Assembly (NCBI RefSeq): GCF_932294415.1
Contig: NC_065535.1
Location: 69,247,362-69,311,361, forward strand
Length of the DNA: 64,000 nt
Reading direction: 5' to 3'
Source of the DNA: Quercus robur
Lineage: Eukaryota > Streptophyta > Magnoliopsida > Fagales > Fagaceae
Within the stretch, counting starts at the first letter, position 1; each line of letters begins with the position of its first letter. Positions 10,687 through 23,056 of this stretch are shown here, piece after piece. The position numbers and the translations under genes are program-made. The notes beneath the pieces are model-generated. The model was not told the origin of the DNA, searched no databases, and saw only the letters and a program-made list of their open reading frames with translations.

Positions 10687-13600
10687 TTATTCATCACAGC
10701 ATTGATACATGACAAACTTCTCCATAGATCGGCCACATTCTGCACATACCACTCTATCTGGTATCCTCCCAGCAGTCCCAGGTAGCACAAGGCGACTGCA
10801 GTGATGTGGAGAGTGAAGCTTCTTAAGGTGGTCATTAATGGCTGCCACAAGACCCTTTTGCTGTACTTGACCCTTCCACTGTTCATATTCAGAAAAGCAA
10901 GTTAAGAATGTGCTCCCCTTTTCCTTGGTCATCTCAGCTGATCCTCTGCTAAGCAAGGCCCATCCACCTTCGCTTGCATCAAAGCTAAGTATTGACATGA
11001 TCTCCTGCATTATAGGATCGGTCTCTGCAGTTCTGCCCAGTTGCATCTTGGATTGCCACATACTTTCTATCCTAACCCAAAAAAACCAAACCAGAGCTAT
11101 GTCCTGCCAGCAATAACTGAGTTTTTCTGTGCTGATGGCCACAGTGTTTCTCCTGACTCGCTCTTTTGGGTTGCTCTTTCCCACATAAACCAACTCCAAG
11201 GAAATGCCTGTCGCTTGTGCCACAACACTAGCAGCATTTGTAAACTTTCGGATCCACTCCATATCCTCTCCTCCATACAAGCATATGTATTTTTCTTCTA
11301 ATATCTAAATGAAGCAAGGAATTGATTTAATATTTTTTTATAATAAAAAAAGAGAAATGTTATATTCACAATATTTTGACAACAAATCTTAAATGTGAGG
11401 CTATTATGAGTGGACAAATAAGTAATTTAAGTTATAGATTCAAATTAAAACCAATAATAACTTACCACTTATAATTTGTTGTAAGACAATTGTGGACGTA
11501 GTACTTCTCATAATAAAAAATAAAAATAAAATAGTTTACATGTGTGATCACTACCCCCATCCACTTAAATCCTAGCATGCATGGCGAGGGACTGCCAAAG
11601 CATTAGTGGGGGCTTGCCACAACTCGAATCCACGACTCTTAGAATGGATTTACAATGACTTCCTACCACTAAATCACACCTTAGAAATCTAGGATGGTAA
11701 TTGATTTAACATTTTAATTTTAGGGTCCGTTTGATTAGGGTGAAACAGGGAGGATAAAAAATGAGAGAGAGAAAATATGAGAGAAAATGGATTTTGTGGT
11801 TGTTTTGTTGGGGTGGAAAGTTTGAGGAATTTTGATGGGGACTAGCTATTTTCTCATTAATCCCACCAAAATGTTTTCTCTCCAATTTGAAGAGAAACCA
11901 CTATTACATTTTTGCCCATCTTTTCTAACGTCGAATAGAGACAACAACAATCATCCCTCTCTTCTAGTTTTTCTCTTGTCCTTAATTTCCCTCTTCTTCT
12001 TGTCCTTTTCTTCTTGTTCTTTCTCTTCTTTTCTTTTTTTTAATACTTTTTCTCTTGTGTTTTGTTTTGAAGTAGAAACATTTTTTTTCTTTCTGTTTTT
12101 CTTGTTCAGCATCCATCTCGATCTATGCTTTTTCTTTTTTCCCAATGTTTTTATAATAAAAAAAATGTAATAAATATAATAACAAAGAGAAAAAAAAAAT
12201 AATATAATTTTTATAAAATGTTATTTTATTAATTTTAATTGATAAATAAGTAATATTTTATTACAAAGAAAATAATTTCTTATATATAATAAAATAAGGA
12301 CATAAGAATAGATTTAGACAAATCACATTTTCTATCCTTCTTTTTTTTTTTTTTTTTCTCAACAAAAAAATAAGTTTTACTTTCCTTCATTTTTCCACCC
12401 TCCAACCAAACACAAATGAGAGAAACTAATTTCCTCTATCCTCCTACTTTTCTACCCTTTCCCACTTTTTCATCCTTCAACCAAATAGACTCTTAGTATA
12501 AGAAGCACAATGCACTTTTAAGATATAAATAGTAAATACACCAAGTAAGAGCTCTCACAATAAAGATGCTAAAATAATTCTAAAGTTATTTTAGCATCTC
12601 AACCACACAAAAAAGGCCCTACAATAAAGTTGGTATAGCTAAAAGTTTTAGCTATATTTTACCTTCATGCTATAGTGGGCTATTATCAATAACAGCTCAC
12701 TGTAGCATGTAGGTAAACATAAAAAATATTTTTTTATTCCCTCCTTTCTCATTTTTTTTTATTCCCTCCACTCTCTCCTCTCTCACTTCTCTGTTGACTG
12801 GGTTTGATTGTGAGATCGAATTGGCTATTCATGGGTCTAATTATGCTCTGATGGTTTTGTGGTTGTTCATGGGTCTAATTATGCTCTGGCAATTTCATGG
12901 GCATCGATGGTTTCATGGGTCTAATTGTGTTTCGGTGGATTGTACTCTAGTGGTTTCATGGTTATGAGATTGGATTCGTGGGCATCAGCGTGGTTGTGCT
13001 CTGATGGGTTTTGATTAGGGGCGTCAAATGGGTGGGTTTGGGGTGGGCATAATTAAGTTGGGTATATAAAACTCATTTACCCATTAAAACCCATTTAACT
13101 AATTTGTTTCTAACCCAAACCCAACCCAACCCAGTTATTATGGGTAAACCCCAACCCACCCAATTACCCAATTATCAAAATTACCGAAATGCCCCTAAAG
13201 TGAAAAACTCAAATCTCACTGCTCCACCCAGCCTTATGACCTTCTCTGGTTCAAAAAGTGAGGTTGGAAAATTTCATCAAATCTCAAAAAAAAAAAAAAA
13301 AAAAAATCACAGTAATCCCAAACTCTAATTTTCATCAAATCTCCAACTCCAATTTTCTCAGTAACCAAAGACTCCCCAAGAAATGGAAGTGGAAGTGAAA
13401 GTATACTACCAAACTCAACCTCACACCAAAAACTCTCTACACTCCTCTCCCCCATTCTACACCAAAACCCTTCTCACAGTAATCCATGCATCGGCGCGTG
13501 TTAGAGATCTCGATGATCCGTTCCTCGTCCCTGGGGATCAGTTCGTGCACGTTGATCCACGCATTGGTGTGCTGCCGAATCGACTTGATAATGCTCCCGG

Positions 13601-15625
13601 ACTTCCTGATCACCCCTTCGGCCTTCACGTCGTGGCACAAAATCCGAAACGACGTCATCACAATCAGTGACGGGTTCGGCTAGGGCTTCGCGACTCGACC
13701 CGACCCGCCTTTGTGGCGGTGGTGAGGCGAGCCTGGCGGAGTTGGAGCTGTTGTGTAGTGGTGGTTGTACCAAATTTTTTTTCCTTGCTTTGTCCCTTTG
13801 TTCTTTGTTTGTTTCTTGGGAAAATGGGATTTTTTTTCAAACTTGGAAACCCTAGAAAATGGAAGAAGAGAAGAGAGGCTGAAAGAGGGGTAGGGCTGAG
13901 TTTTTTATTTTTATTTTGGATGGGAAAGGATGGGTTGAATTTGGGTTAATTGTTTTTGGGTTAAATGGGGCTTAATGGGTTTTTAGTTAAAACCCAATAA
14001 TTATTAGGTCTAATTGGGTTGATGTCCATTTAACCCAAATAATAATTGGGTGAGTTTGGGTTCAATTAAAGTGAGTGGATTTGGGCGGGTAAATGGGTTT
14101 GGACTTATTTTGCCATCCCTAGTTTTGATTGGTTGTGGTGGTCAGATTCATGGGTTTGGCTGTTATGGATTCATGGTAGTCAGAATCATGGATTCGTGGT
14201 GGTCAAATTCGTTGGTTGGCTGGATTTTTTTTTTTTTTTCTATTGTTGTGGTTTATGGTTATGGCCAGTAGGGCGACGTTAGAGGTGGTAGAGGTGGCTA
14301 TTGTTGTTGCGTTGTTTTTCTTGGTGTCAGTGGGTTGCTATGGGTGTTTGTGGGTTGTGGTTGATGGTGGCAGTGGGGTGGGGTGGGTGTTTGTGGGTTG
14401 TGATCGACGGTGGTTGTAGGTTGTTGAGGTTAATGGTGGCTATGAGTTATGGTTTATTATATTTATTTTATTAGTTTGTTTATATTATTTTAAATTGGTG
14501 TATGTTAAAATAGAAGTATTGATGTTGGGTGTATTGTAAAGTGTGTTATTAAAATAGATAAAATATGTTTTTGAGTTACTAAAAACTAAGGGCCCGTTTG
14601 GTAGAGAAGTTTGAGTAATGTTGTTTGTATTTTTTTGAAATACATGTATATAAAAAAGTGTGTGAAAATGTGTGTAATGTTATTTAAAAATTGAAAATAT
14701 GTTGTTTAACTACTCTACCAAATAGGGCCTAAATTTTTTAGCTCTCTTACTATGAATACTCTAAAGCACTAAAAACAAGTCATTTAATACTAAAATAAAA
14801 CATGAGCTCAAAAAATCATATGAAGAAGTACATTTTCATATTAGTTGGCTTGGTTTTATTGGTTTGGAGTATCACTTATGATCCGAGAATACCTAAATAC
14901 TTATTCACAGGGGCAGAGTCAGGAATTTTTGTTTGGAGGACCAAGCTACAACAATAATATATTTATCATGACAACCCTCCATATGCACATATACACATGC
15001 TTTTTATTATACACACTTTTTTATTTGATAAGTTATATATATACACACACCCAAAAAAAAAAAAAAGCTTAGTATTTTCAATCAAAATTATGTTTGATGG
15101 CAATCTTTCATAAAATAAAATTCATTTTTATCATTTTTATAGTGAAATTCTTTAAAAAATTCATTTTCAATGCAAATTATCAAATTTTATACTAAAGTAA
15201 GGAAAAAATCTTCCAATTGAACTAATAAAATTTTCAAAAATATGAATGATCCAAAACTTGGAAGAATAAGTTAGGCGTCAAACATATTTGAAACTATTTT
15301 ACTCTAACCCATTATGTGACAACTAAAGAGACATTTCATATATAGTTTTAATGACATAATTTTTAAAATAAGTTAATGACTTGTTAATTGTCACATAACT
15401 AGCTGAAAAAGATATAGATTCAAATATGTTTGGTGCCAAACTTAGTTAAATATTTAATAGATATAACAGCGCATTTTACAATAAAAAATAGAATTATGAA
15501 AAAAATGTTGTCTCTATAACTATTAGACCAATTATTTTTTTTAAGAACATCATTGAACTAAATCAAATATTTGGGGGCCAACTCTTATTTTTATAGATTA
15601 AATTTTGAAAACATTAAAATAATTT

Positions 15626-15678
<53 letters not shown>

Positions 15679-18600
15679 AATTTCAAAATTTTGTAGGGGC
15701 CATGGCCCCCACCCTTACACATAGCTAAGCCCCTGACTTATTCCCTAAATACTTTTCTTATGTGTTTGATGTGAGCAATTTTGACATTCATGCACGCACA
15801 TGTGGATCAATTTGTACATGCGCGCATACATGAATAATGGCACATAATGGTTAAGTTTCTGTGAGAAAAAGCTGACAATTAATTGTGAAGATGCACTTAC
15901 CCACTTATTTATCAATGGATCAATGCTATCCACCAACAAATCAAGTTTCCAAGTCTCTTCCTTCCATAGAGCTTCCTCTCTAGCACTGGTGAAAGGGAAA
16001 GCAGTACCCCCCCAAATCCACATCATGTGGAGTGCATTTAGACTTGAAACTCGTCCTTGTGGGTCTATCACCACAAGAATTGCCTTCTTCCTGAAATTCC
16101 AAACCTCCTTGATGTACTTGACCACTGCCGGCTCGATCAAGGAAGGATGCTGCACACAGTACCATGGCATTGAAGCCTGCAGACTGTCAAATTGCTTTTG
16201 CCTGTTCTCAGTCCATGGGGCATTTGAGTCTAAGATTGGGAGCCACACAACTTCATGTTGCCGAGCGTCATTGTTTATCTGTTCAAGAATAGCAACCTCT
16301 TCTTGCGAGATGTCTACGTCTGATATGAGCAGTAAGACATATTTTCGCCTTAGGACATCAATGCTAACCTGATTTGGTCATTAAAAAAATATCACATATA
16401 GTTAGTACTGTAATCTGCGAAGATATTCTTACACCTTCTTGATTTGTATTAGCTAGTCATTCCATTTCACCTCCTTTTCCAGAGTTCCTATCAGTTCTTG
16501 CTTTTGACTAGTTCAGTAGTTCTTAATAGCAAAACTCTAGGGGGTGAAAATGCAACATTTTATTACATATGTAAAAAGTGTACAAATTTAGTTGTGACGT
16601 CGGACATTCAAAAGTATATGAATTCTAGAACTATATATAAGAAACATTTTTCAGCAAAAATATATATATATATATATATATATAAGAAACATTTAAAAAA
16701 TAAAAATTCATTCTAATAGAGAAAGACTTTGGAAATATATTTGTACACCTAAGAATTTAGGTGAGACAAAGGTAGTTCTCAATTTAATATATGTGGGCAA
16801 TAATGTTTAAGTTTTGTTAAAATGTAAGAGATGAAAGGATTGTATACCCTTCTTTTGGTGACTCCATCAAAAAGTGGCAGCAGGTCATCCTTTTGATAAA
16901 TCAATGCCTTGAGAACCTTCAGGTTGTCAATATGGATCATTTCCATCAAATGATGAAGGTTCTGATAAGCTTCCATTTGTTTTCTTTCATCTGCACCAGA
17001 TTATCCAACATTCATTTTATGAGTCTGATTTGCTTATTAAGTACACGCATCTATGACATCTCAATGCATCTAAACTCACCTATATGCTTATAGCATGTAG
17101 ACAATTGAGTTGCTAGGTGGCTTTGCATGTTGCCGACCTTGTGAGCCAAGCTAGATAGCTCCCAAGACTCTGTAGTTGATACTATGTGCCTGAAAGCAAC
17201 AGTCAATAACAATTCCAAAAGAGTATTATTGGTGATTGATTTTCTAACTGCTTAAACTTTTAGGAAGGTTATTAAGTTGTCAATGTACTAGAGCAAGTAG
17301 TCTTGAGTTTGAATGCTATCTTCACTCTACCTCTCATTTAAAAAGTTAAAAATTCTGCATGTTGAGCTTCTTTTATTAAGTGAGAATTTAGGTCACTCTC
17401 TTGTGAGGTAAGTGATCTTACATGATTTACTAGCATTGTATAGATGCAGGTTGCCAAACATCAAGAATTAGAAGAAGGAAAATTTGTGTACCATATGCAA
17501 GAGTTTCAAGAAGTTTGCTTCTAATTGCATAAAGGGCCAGACTTCCTTTTAATAAATGAGCCAAACAAATGGAGGTAAAGTAGAGAGTGAATTTGAATTT
17601 AGGAAAATGGTGATTGTAATCATTTAATTTTTTTTTTAAATTGTTTCTTAAAAAAAATATTTTCTCTAACATTAATTTGTATACCCATATTCCTCTTTAA
17701 GTAGGACTCAACACATGAAACACGAACTTTTCCATTTCAAGTCTTGTCAATTTCATCCATTTCAAGGTTCAATTCTATTTTTTAGAATTAAGTCATCTAA
17801 CAATGTATAGACTGCTACATCATTTAAAATGTTAAATGATATGACAATATGTAAACCTCTGGATTTGTAAAATTTAATGTAATGCATGAAATACGTGAAA
17901 TGGACAATACTTAAAATGAAAAGAATATTCTTTTACATTTACGATCGTGTAACACTATAGATACAAACTATTATTATGGCAAATTTTAATTGGTTTTCAA
18001 CTATGCCTATTACTGACATCATATTTTCACTTATCAATAACTATTCACTATATTAGCAAGTTGTAAAAAAAATTATAAATCTAACATTTTCTTTTACTAT
18101 TTTATATCAATATTCACAATTAATGTGTGAATGTCCACATTTTAACGCATAAAATATAAAAATAAAAGTGTGAATAAAAAAAAGCAGTTTTAAAAAACAG
18201 TGTAATTTTTTTTTTTTTTTTAAACCCTTCCTAAAAAAAGAAAATAAATAAAAAAAGAGAAGAGTCATGAATAGGAAACATACTCAAACCCCGTAAGGCC
18301 GGCAATCTGCGATGCACAAGCCACGACACCTCTGATGGTCCAATAGACAGCAACGGGTATATGGGTCATGGCCGTGGAAAGTGCAGTGACTTCAGTTGTG
18401 ATGTACTGAGGTGGTAGCTCCCTAAACTCCACAATGCACTTGGTAATGCCTACCATCACTTTTACAAGGTTATTTATCGTATCAAACCGGGGTTTCAGCA
18501 TGCTAGTTCGCTCCAATAGTTCAGGTATTTTTCTAAGGATTGCCACTGATTTGGCCAGTTGATTTGTGGTGCAATTATGGGCTAGAAGCCAGAATTCCCC

Positions 18601-19585
18601 AAAATTCACTGCACAGGCCGACAAGACTAGCACCAGTTTTGCATCCCATGAATAATTTGTTAGCATATTCAATATTGAGATTGCAATTGTATGTGCATCC
18701 CCGCTACCCGAACACTTGCAGGAGAGCTGTACAATTTTCAGTACTTGAAATAAGTAAATGACATACCACATAAAACATGAGAGAGAGAGAGAGAGAGAGA
18801 TCCCATTTTGAGCATGCCGAAGTTTTTTTCCAAAGCAGTTTGGATGGATCTCTTTCAACCTGTTATGTGACCATTCATATAATCATCCATATATGGATAC
18901 TTTAATGACATGATTTGTTAAATCATTTAAACAAATTTCATTATTATTAAACAGATCAACACATGACAAAAAACGTGTATATAATCATTTGAACCATCAC
19001 ATAATAGAGGTCCTTCAAACCAGTTTGGAAAAAAATTCTCTCTTTTGGTTTATAATAACCTCACACGCAAGTTGATCAATGAGGTATGCCAATGCTTCAG
19101 GCACATTAATGGAGCTGGCTTGGTTGGTCTTGCTCTCCAAAGCTTCTGCATGTGATTGAATGCCCTATACAGAGTTCAAAAAATAATGGATTAGCTAAGT
19201 GCCAAAAAGGTGCAACTAAATGGATGTCCTACAAAGTTATAACTACTTACTTTGACAACATGATAAATTACTAATTGTCACAAAATTTTAAACAATTAGG
19301 AAATTATGAATTTAATCATTTAACCATTCATTCTAAAAATAGAAAATATATAAATTTGCATTAAGTCATTACCGGCACAACAATGGCCTCAGTGGTTGGA
19401 GTGGCACGTTTGAATATGTCCTCAATGAGATGAAGAAGAGGCCTGACATCAACCTCACGGTCATCAGGAGCATGGGTTGCCTGAATTTGCTTCGACATCA
19501 CATTGTCATCGGAGGACGAGAACATTAGTCTGTCACCTTTTATCAGTCGCTGTGCATTGGCTAATGTTTGTGATGTGGTGGCCAT
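10687..19585 (-). CDS. SEO: Sieve element occlusion protein (P-protein, SEO family)
   Basis: Structural phloem protein that forms filaments in sieve elements and helps plug sieve plates after wounding. Seven exons join in frame: 19585-19373, 19164-19060, 18726-18284, 17189-17080, 16990-16848, 16368-15901 and 11304-10687, giving 699 residues, the normal family length. All introns are GT-AG; exon 2 ends at a weak donor (GTTATT). The N-terminal SEO region includes EALAYLIDQLACE, CKCSGSGDAH and NYSWDAKLVLVLSACAVNFG. The middle, thioredoxin-fold-like part begins RRKYVLLLISDVDIS and runs through VWLPILD, ALHMMWIWG and FPFTS. The C-terminal SEO domain begins EEKYICLYGGEDMEWIRKFT and ends in the conserved cysteine cluster CAECGRSMEKFVMYQCCDE. 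Intron 6 (11305-15900, 4.6 kb) is packed with mobile elements, yet both splice sites are intact. No frameshift or stop is seen, so the gene looks functional. The SEOa/SEOb subtype is not assigned. Confidence 0.95.
11590..11692 (-). mobile_element. SINE-like fragment in SEO intron 6
   Basis: On the minus strand a tRNA-like segment runs 'ggtgtgatttagtggtagg' to a B-box-like 'ggattcgagt'. The layout is that of a tRNA-derived SINE head, but the tail and target duplications are not resolved. Confidence 0.4.
11722..12495. mobile_element. TIR element in SEO intron 6
   Basis: The left end 'agggtccgtttgattaggg' and right end 'caaccaaatagactctt' are imperfect inverted repeats. Subterminal 'ggtggaaagtttgag' and 'tttccaccctccaacc' blocks also pair. 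The interior is pyrimidine-rich on one strand, with no real coding potential. It belongs to the hAT-like MITE class by appearance. Confidence 0.5.
13008..14130 (-). mobile_element. Pack-MULE carrying a KH-domain gene fragment, in SEO intron 6
   Basis: The element body (13017-14121) is flanked by a perfect 9-bp direct repeat gttttgatt (13008-13016 and 14122-14130), the size made by Mutator-like transposases. Its ends (aggggcgtcaaat and ttgccatcccta) and the flanking 'aacccatttaaccc'-rich sequence are imperfect long inverted repeats. The GC-richer middle encodes a KH RNA-binding domain fragment on the minus strand (see the entry at 13480-13661). There is no transposase, so it is non-autonomous and has captured host sequence. 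Confidence 0.85.
13480..13661 (-). pseudogene. Captured KH-domain exon fragment
   Basis: The minus-strand frame reads MTSFRILCHDVKAEGV, IRKSGSIIKSIRQHTNAW and INVHELIPRDEERIIEISNTRR, which is the first half of a plant KH-domain protein of the RCF3/HEN4-like group. The GXXG RNA-contact loop, normally GKSG, reads RKSG here, so its first glycine is lost. The upstream part (PPPQRRVGSS and neighbours) is in another frame, showing a frameshift. It is in the same sense as the host SEO gene. Judged a non-functional fragment. Confidence 0.8.
14131..14586. other. G/T-rich low-complexity stretch in SEO intron 6
   Basis: Many 'ggttgtggttgatggtggc' type words lie both here and, as 'gtctaattatgctctgatggtttcatgg' words, before the Pack-MULE (12780-13007). 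The Pack-MULE therefore inserted into a pre-existing low-complexity repeat. No gene is seen. Confidence 0.45.
14591..14733. mobile_element. Short MITE (GGGCCCGTTTGGTAG ends)
   Basis: Left end gggcccgtttggtagag and right end ctctaccaaatagggcc are good inverted repeats; subterminal 'aagtttgagtaatgttgttt' pairs with 'tgttgtttaacta' only loosely. The element is about 143 bp, a typical hAT-like MITE. Confidence 0.65.
14899..15743. mobile_element. hAT-like TIR element next to SEO exon 6
   Basis: The 8-bp direct repeat acttattc (14899-14906 and 15736-15743) flanks an element whose ends are (a)caggggcagagtcagg and ctaagcccctg. The subterminal 'ggaggaccaagc' and 'ggggccatggcccccac' sequences are typical of this class. 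It ends only 158 bp downstream of the exon 6 donor of the SEO gene (transcript direction is right to left). An AT microsatellite lies at about 15640-15662. Confidence 0.75.
17270..17345 (+). mobile_element. SINE-like fragment in SEO intron 3
   Basis: Reads 'actagagcaagtagtcttgag' followed by a B-box-like 'gagtttgaatgc', resembling the head of a tRNA-derived SINE. The ends are not resolved, so this is a weak call. Confidence 0.3.
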
Positions 19586-20908
19586 GTTGGTTACTACTGG
19601 TTAATCAAAGCAGGACACAGTAGATGTCTATAGTACTGTTCTGGTTGTTGAAGAAACAATGGTTTGTGAGTGTTTTCCTTGCAATAGCGGCTTATCCTTT
19701 TTATAATCATCAAAGAAGGAATAAAGTTCATTTGAATCACCTTCTTTGCTTCCAATGTGGTTCAGTTCTTTGGATAACTTAACACAGAGATACCATGGTG
19801 ACATTATTTACACAGCTCTTTTACTTTTCTTTTTGGCCCACAAAATTTGTACTTGATGCATGGCATGGGGTTACTTTCCTATATTATCATGTGAAACTCA
19901 ATATTTTTATTAAAAAATCAATCCTAGTACTTTTTATTTTTTGATGAATAATCCTAGTACATTATATTATCAATAAATAAATAATAGTCTTAATAGTACA
20001 TTCTGACTTGATTTTTTTCATGTAGAATGCTATATTTATGGGGACAAGGGAAAGCTTAGGCAGGTAATTGTTGACCCATTGTTTGCCTCAATGTAGAGGA
20101 TTCATTATGCAATGTAACTGTTGATTAACGTGCAGCGGTTTGTTGTACTTGTACCCCTAGAGAAATAAAGGTGTCTCAGACTTTCTTCATGATTGGGAAT
20201 CAAGCAAAGAGTTAAGTAAATTTAAAAAACAAAAGTGATATTGTTCTTTGCTTTCTCTTTTAGCCAAGAAAGGGTTCTCTTTTTCTCTTTCTCTTCTCTC
20301 TTTTTTGGTCATAGCCAGGTGACGTTTCTTAAAACCACAAACTTAGCAAGAAGCATAAAAGACAACAAACTTGTTTCTCTGTCACAATTCGAATTTTATC
20401 ATATTGCTTCTTCTTTTCTCCTTATGTTGGTTCCGTTTTTAGTTTTTATGCCCAACTGACCAGGGTCATTTGTTGAAAGTTCAAAACTATCCAGTGCAAT
20501 GGTCTGTTATCTTCCTAAAATCACTCTTCTAAAAACAAAAAGGGGTAGATGAGCTTTCTTTAGGAAGCCTTGAATGCCATTATTTAGTTGTATGTATGAA
20601 GCTGATTCAAGAATTTAATTTTACTAGGGAGGTGGGGGGAGGGGGGAATTTGAGAAAGAGAGATTTTATTCCTCAAATTTGGTGTACATCAGAAGAATTA
20701 ATTCTTTTTACAAAACTTGGTGAAGCTTCTATATAAACTTCATCTTCTTCATTGGTTTCTACATGTCTCACCAATGTGCGTATCGTATGTCAATTACGGA
20801 CTCTAAACTAACTCCCTATTTTAAAATAGAATTGGGAGATAAAATTGTCTTAGTCACACACACAAATGTAAACACCCTATATGACGATCGATATCAAATT
20901 CAAGTTTG
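19586..20908. other. Upstream region of the SEO gene
   Basis: The first few hundred bases must hold the SEO promoter and 5' UTR (transcription leftwards). The segment 'ccttttataatc' at about 19696-19707 reads on the minus strand as gattataaaagg, a TATA-like box about 110 bp before the ATG. A G-run lies at 20633-20646. No other gene is recognised. Confidence 0.4.
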
Positions 20909-21018
20909 AGTTTAAAACAAGGGAGTCAATACCGTACCGGAGGTTGTACCGATTTGGCCAGCGGTACAATATATTTCAAATACCGGTCAATACCGGTGTA
21001 CCGTTTCAGGTTTACCGC

Positions 21019-21051
<33 letters not shown>

Positions 21052-21792
21052 TAAAGCCCATATATATATAAATTCATAGATTAGACTAATTTGTAATCTT
21101 AAACCCACACAAACCCAAGTCCAAGCCAAAGCCCAAGTCTATACATCTGTATCTATAATAATGAATTCAAAATTAGGTTAAATTTAAAATACCAACCTTT
21201 CAGTACTTTCACACGCGAACTAACTGAGGGCTTAAAGAAAAAAAAAAAAAAAATAGAACAACTGACATGTGATGATGTGAGAGGACTTTTGACCGTTTTA
21301 GGGGCTAGGAAATAATTAAAAAAATGAAAAAAATCTGACATATGAAAGTTACTTTTGACTGTATACATCACTTTTGCAAACTATCAACTTTATTGGGTGT
21401 CTAAAAAAAAAGTTGAAATTCAAGCTATTTGGCATACATTCGACGCAACCAAGAAAAAGGAAAGAGAAAGTAAATCTAAAAGAGAGAAGGAGAACACCGG
21501 TTGAGAAGATCGATCTGGAATTTGAGGGATGAAAGATCGTGTACTATGAGTTTGAGAAACTGCGAACGCCGATGAGTGGAGAGATGAGAGAGTGAGAACG
21601 TTTTTTTTTTTTTTTTCTTCTTCTTTTTCTTGTTTCGGTCTGGTATGCATTTACCGGCCGAAACAATCAGATTTCGCTGGTACGGCCGGTATTTTTTCCG
21701 ATACGAAATAAAGGAGGTATCTGTACCGGTTTGCTAGCCGGTACAATATATACCGGCCGGTACGGTACGAAATTAACTTCCTTGGTTTAAAA
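20909..21792. mobile_element. MULE-like TIR element rich in ACCGGT words
   Basis: The left end 'caagggagtcaataccgtaccgg' (as two halves caagggagtcaat and accgtaccgg) is matched inverted at the right end (ccggtacggtacg, aaattaacttcctt). The 9-bp flanks agtttaaaa (20909-20917) and ggtttaaaa (21784-21792) agree at eight of nine positions, fitting a Mutator-type duplication. Both ends carry many copies of accggt/gtaccgg within 90 bp, a multi-copy subterminal motif. A TA microsatellite sits at 21018-21046. No transposase is present. Confidence 0.65.
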
Positions 21793-22491
21793 TAGTCATC
21801 ATTTCATAACCTTAAGAGTAAAAACGTCAAAGATTGTGAGTTCAATTTGAAACATCATAAGAACTTTTAATGATCAAACATACATTTTTGGGTGAATATC
21901 AAAACATTGCTTTGGAATATCATACAACATCAAGTTTTAATGACATCAGCCACCAAGAGCTTTGTAACTCAACTGGTACTTCTTGATATTTCTAACTAAA
22001 ACATCCAGCGTTATATTTTTAAGACATCTAATGTTCAAATCTTCTATCTCCTTGTGTAACTATCAAATTATCAAATATTAGAACATCAATTTGGAAAATC
22101 ACAAAAAAAAAAAAATACCTACAAATTAAATTATATACCACTGCATTAGAATCCATCACTCCGAAGGTTCTTTAACGCTCATCAAATCCAATTGCAATAT
22201 TCATGGTTTTACTAGGCACATCAAGATGAACTATCATTTGTTATCTCCAAATCGTCCTCAAGACATCAACAACACGTTCCCTTCATTCCACCATAGGGAG
22301 AAGTTTCATGGATCTTCAAATGAAAATGGAGGCTTGATCAATGAAAAGATTCATTCATTTGCAAACCTTGGAGAAGATCTACCACTAAAGCTTCTTTTTG
22401 GAGGCAGTGCATGCAAGTGGTATTTCTAACTCAATTTTTTTTTTTTTCTTATTTTTTTAATCATGCTGTGAACAATGTGTTTTTCTCTAAT
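21793..22491 (+). other. Unexplained region with a short open frame
   Basis: The frame 22226-22429 (67 codons, MNYHLLSPNRPQDINN to KLLFGGSACKWYF) has an even amino-acid composition and could be an isolated exon, but I recognise no family and see no neighbouring exons. The remainder is AT-rich. Confidence 0.25.
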
Positions 22492-23056
22492 GATACTGTG
22501 GGAACCAGCTATGAGACTATTGGGCTTTAACTTACTTGGGCTCACAATTTATTTGTAGTGGGTTTCAAGATTTCCTACTCTGGGTCGTTCTCGGCAGAGA
22601 GACTCAAAGCAACACTCAAACTTTCTTCTTCCTTGGCTGTTTTCTCTCTATTTTTCTGAACCCCTTCCTCTTCCCAAACTTCTGCTATTTATAGCTAAGG
22701 TTAGTGGGGAGATTATGATTACAGCCACCGCTAGTGCTATTGAAGGTCCAATATTATCTGATTTTAAGTGGGTGTTTAGGTGAGAGTAGGAGGCAACAAT
22801 TATGGCCTTGGAACTTGGTTCCAACTTAGTCGATTGTGCTCGGTAATGCAGTTTCCCGAGCAATTCATGATTTTCCCGAACACAATTCATACGCTTGTTC
22901 GGGAAAGCTTGCGCCGAACACTTCTCAGAATTCAAGGCCCAAAACTTGTTTTTACACTAAGGCAGTTTGAAGAAGGGCTTAGGGCAATGGGACTGTTCCG
23001 TTGGGCCTGGGCCCAAGGCCCATATGGGTCTTAGGATCTCGGTGCTGTACAGATAC
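22492..23056. mobile_element. Solo LTR with perfect 5-bp target duplication
   Basis: A 555-bp segment starts TGTGGGAACC (22497) and ends GTGCTGTACA (23051), with the TG...CA ends of an LTR, and is flanked by gatac at 22492-22496 and 23052-23056. It contains a TATA-like 'tatttatagc' near 22686. No internal retrotransposon sequence adjoins, so this is the product of LTR-LTR recombination. Its strand and family are not assigned. Confidence 0.8.

Noticed and set aside
13383-13855. Several plus-strand frames over the KH fragment
   Set aside because: The minus-strand frame encodes a clear KH domain; the plus-strand frames are its shadow.
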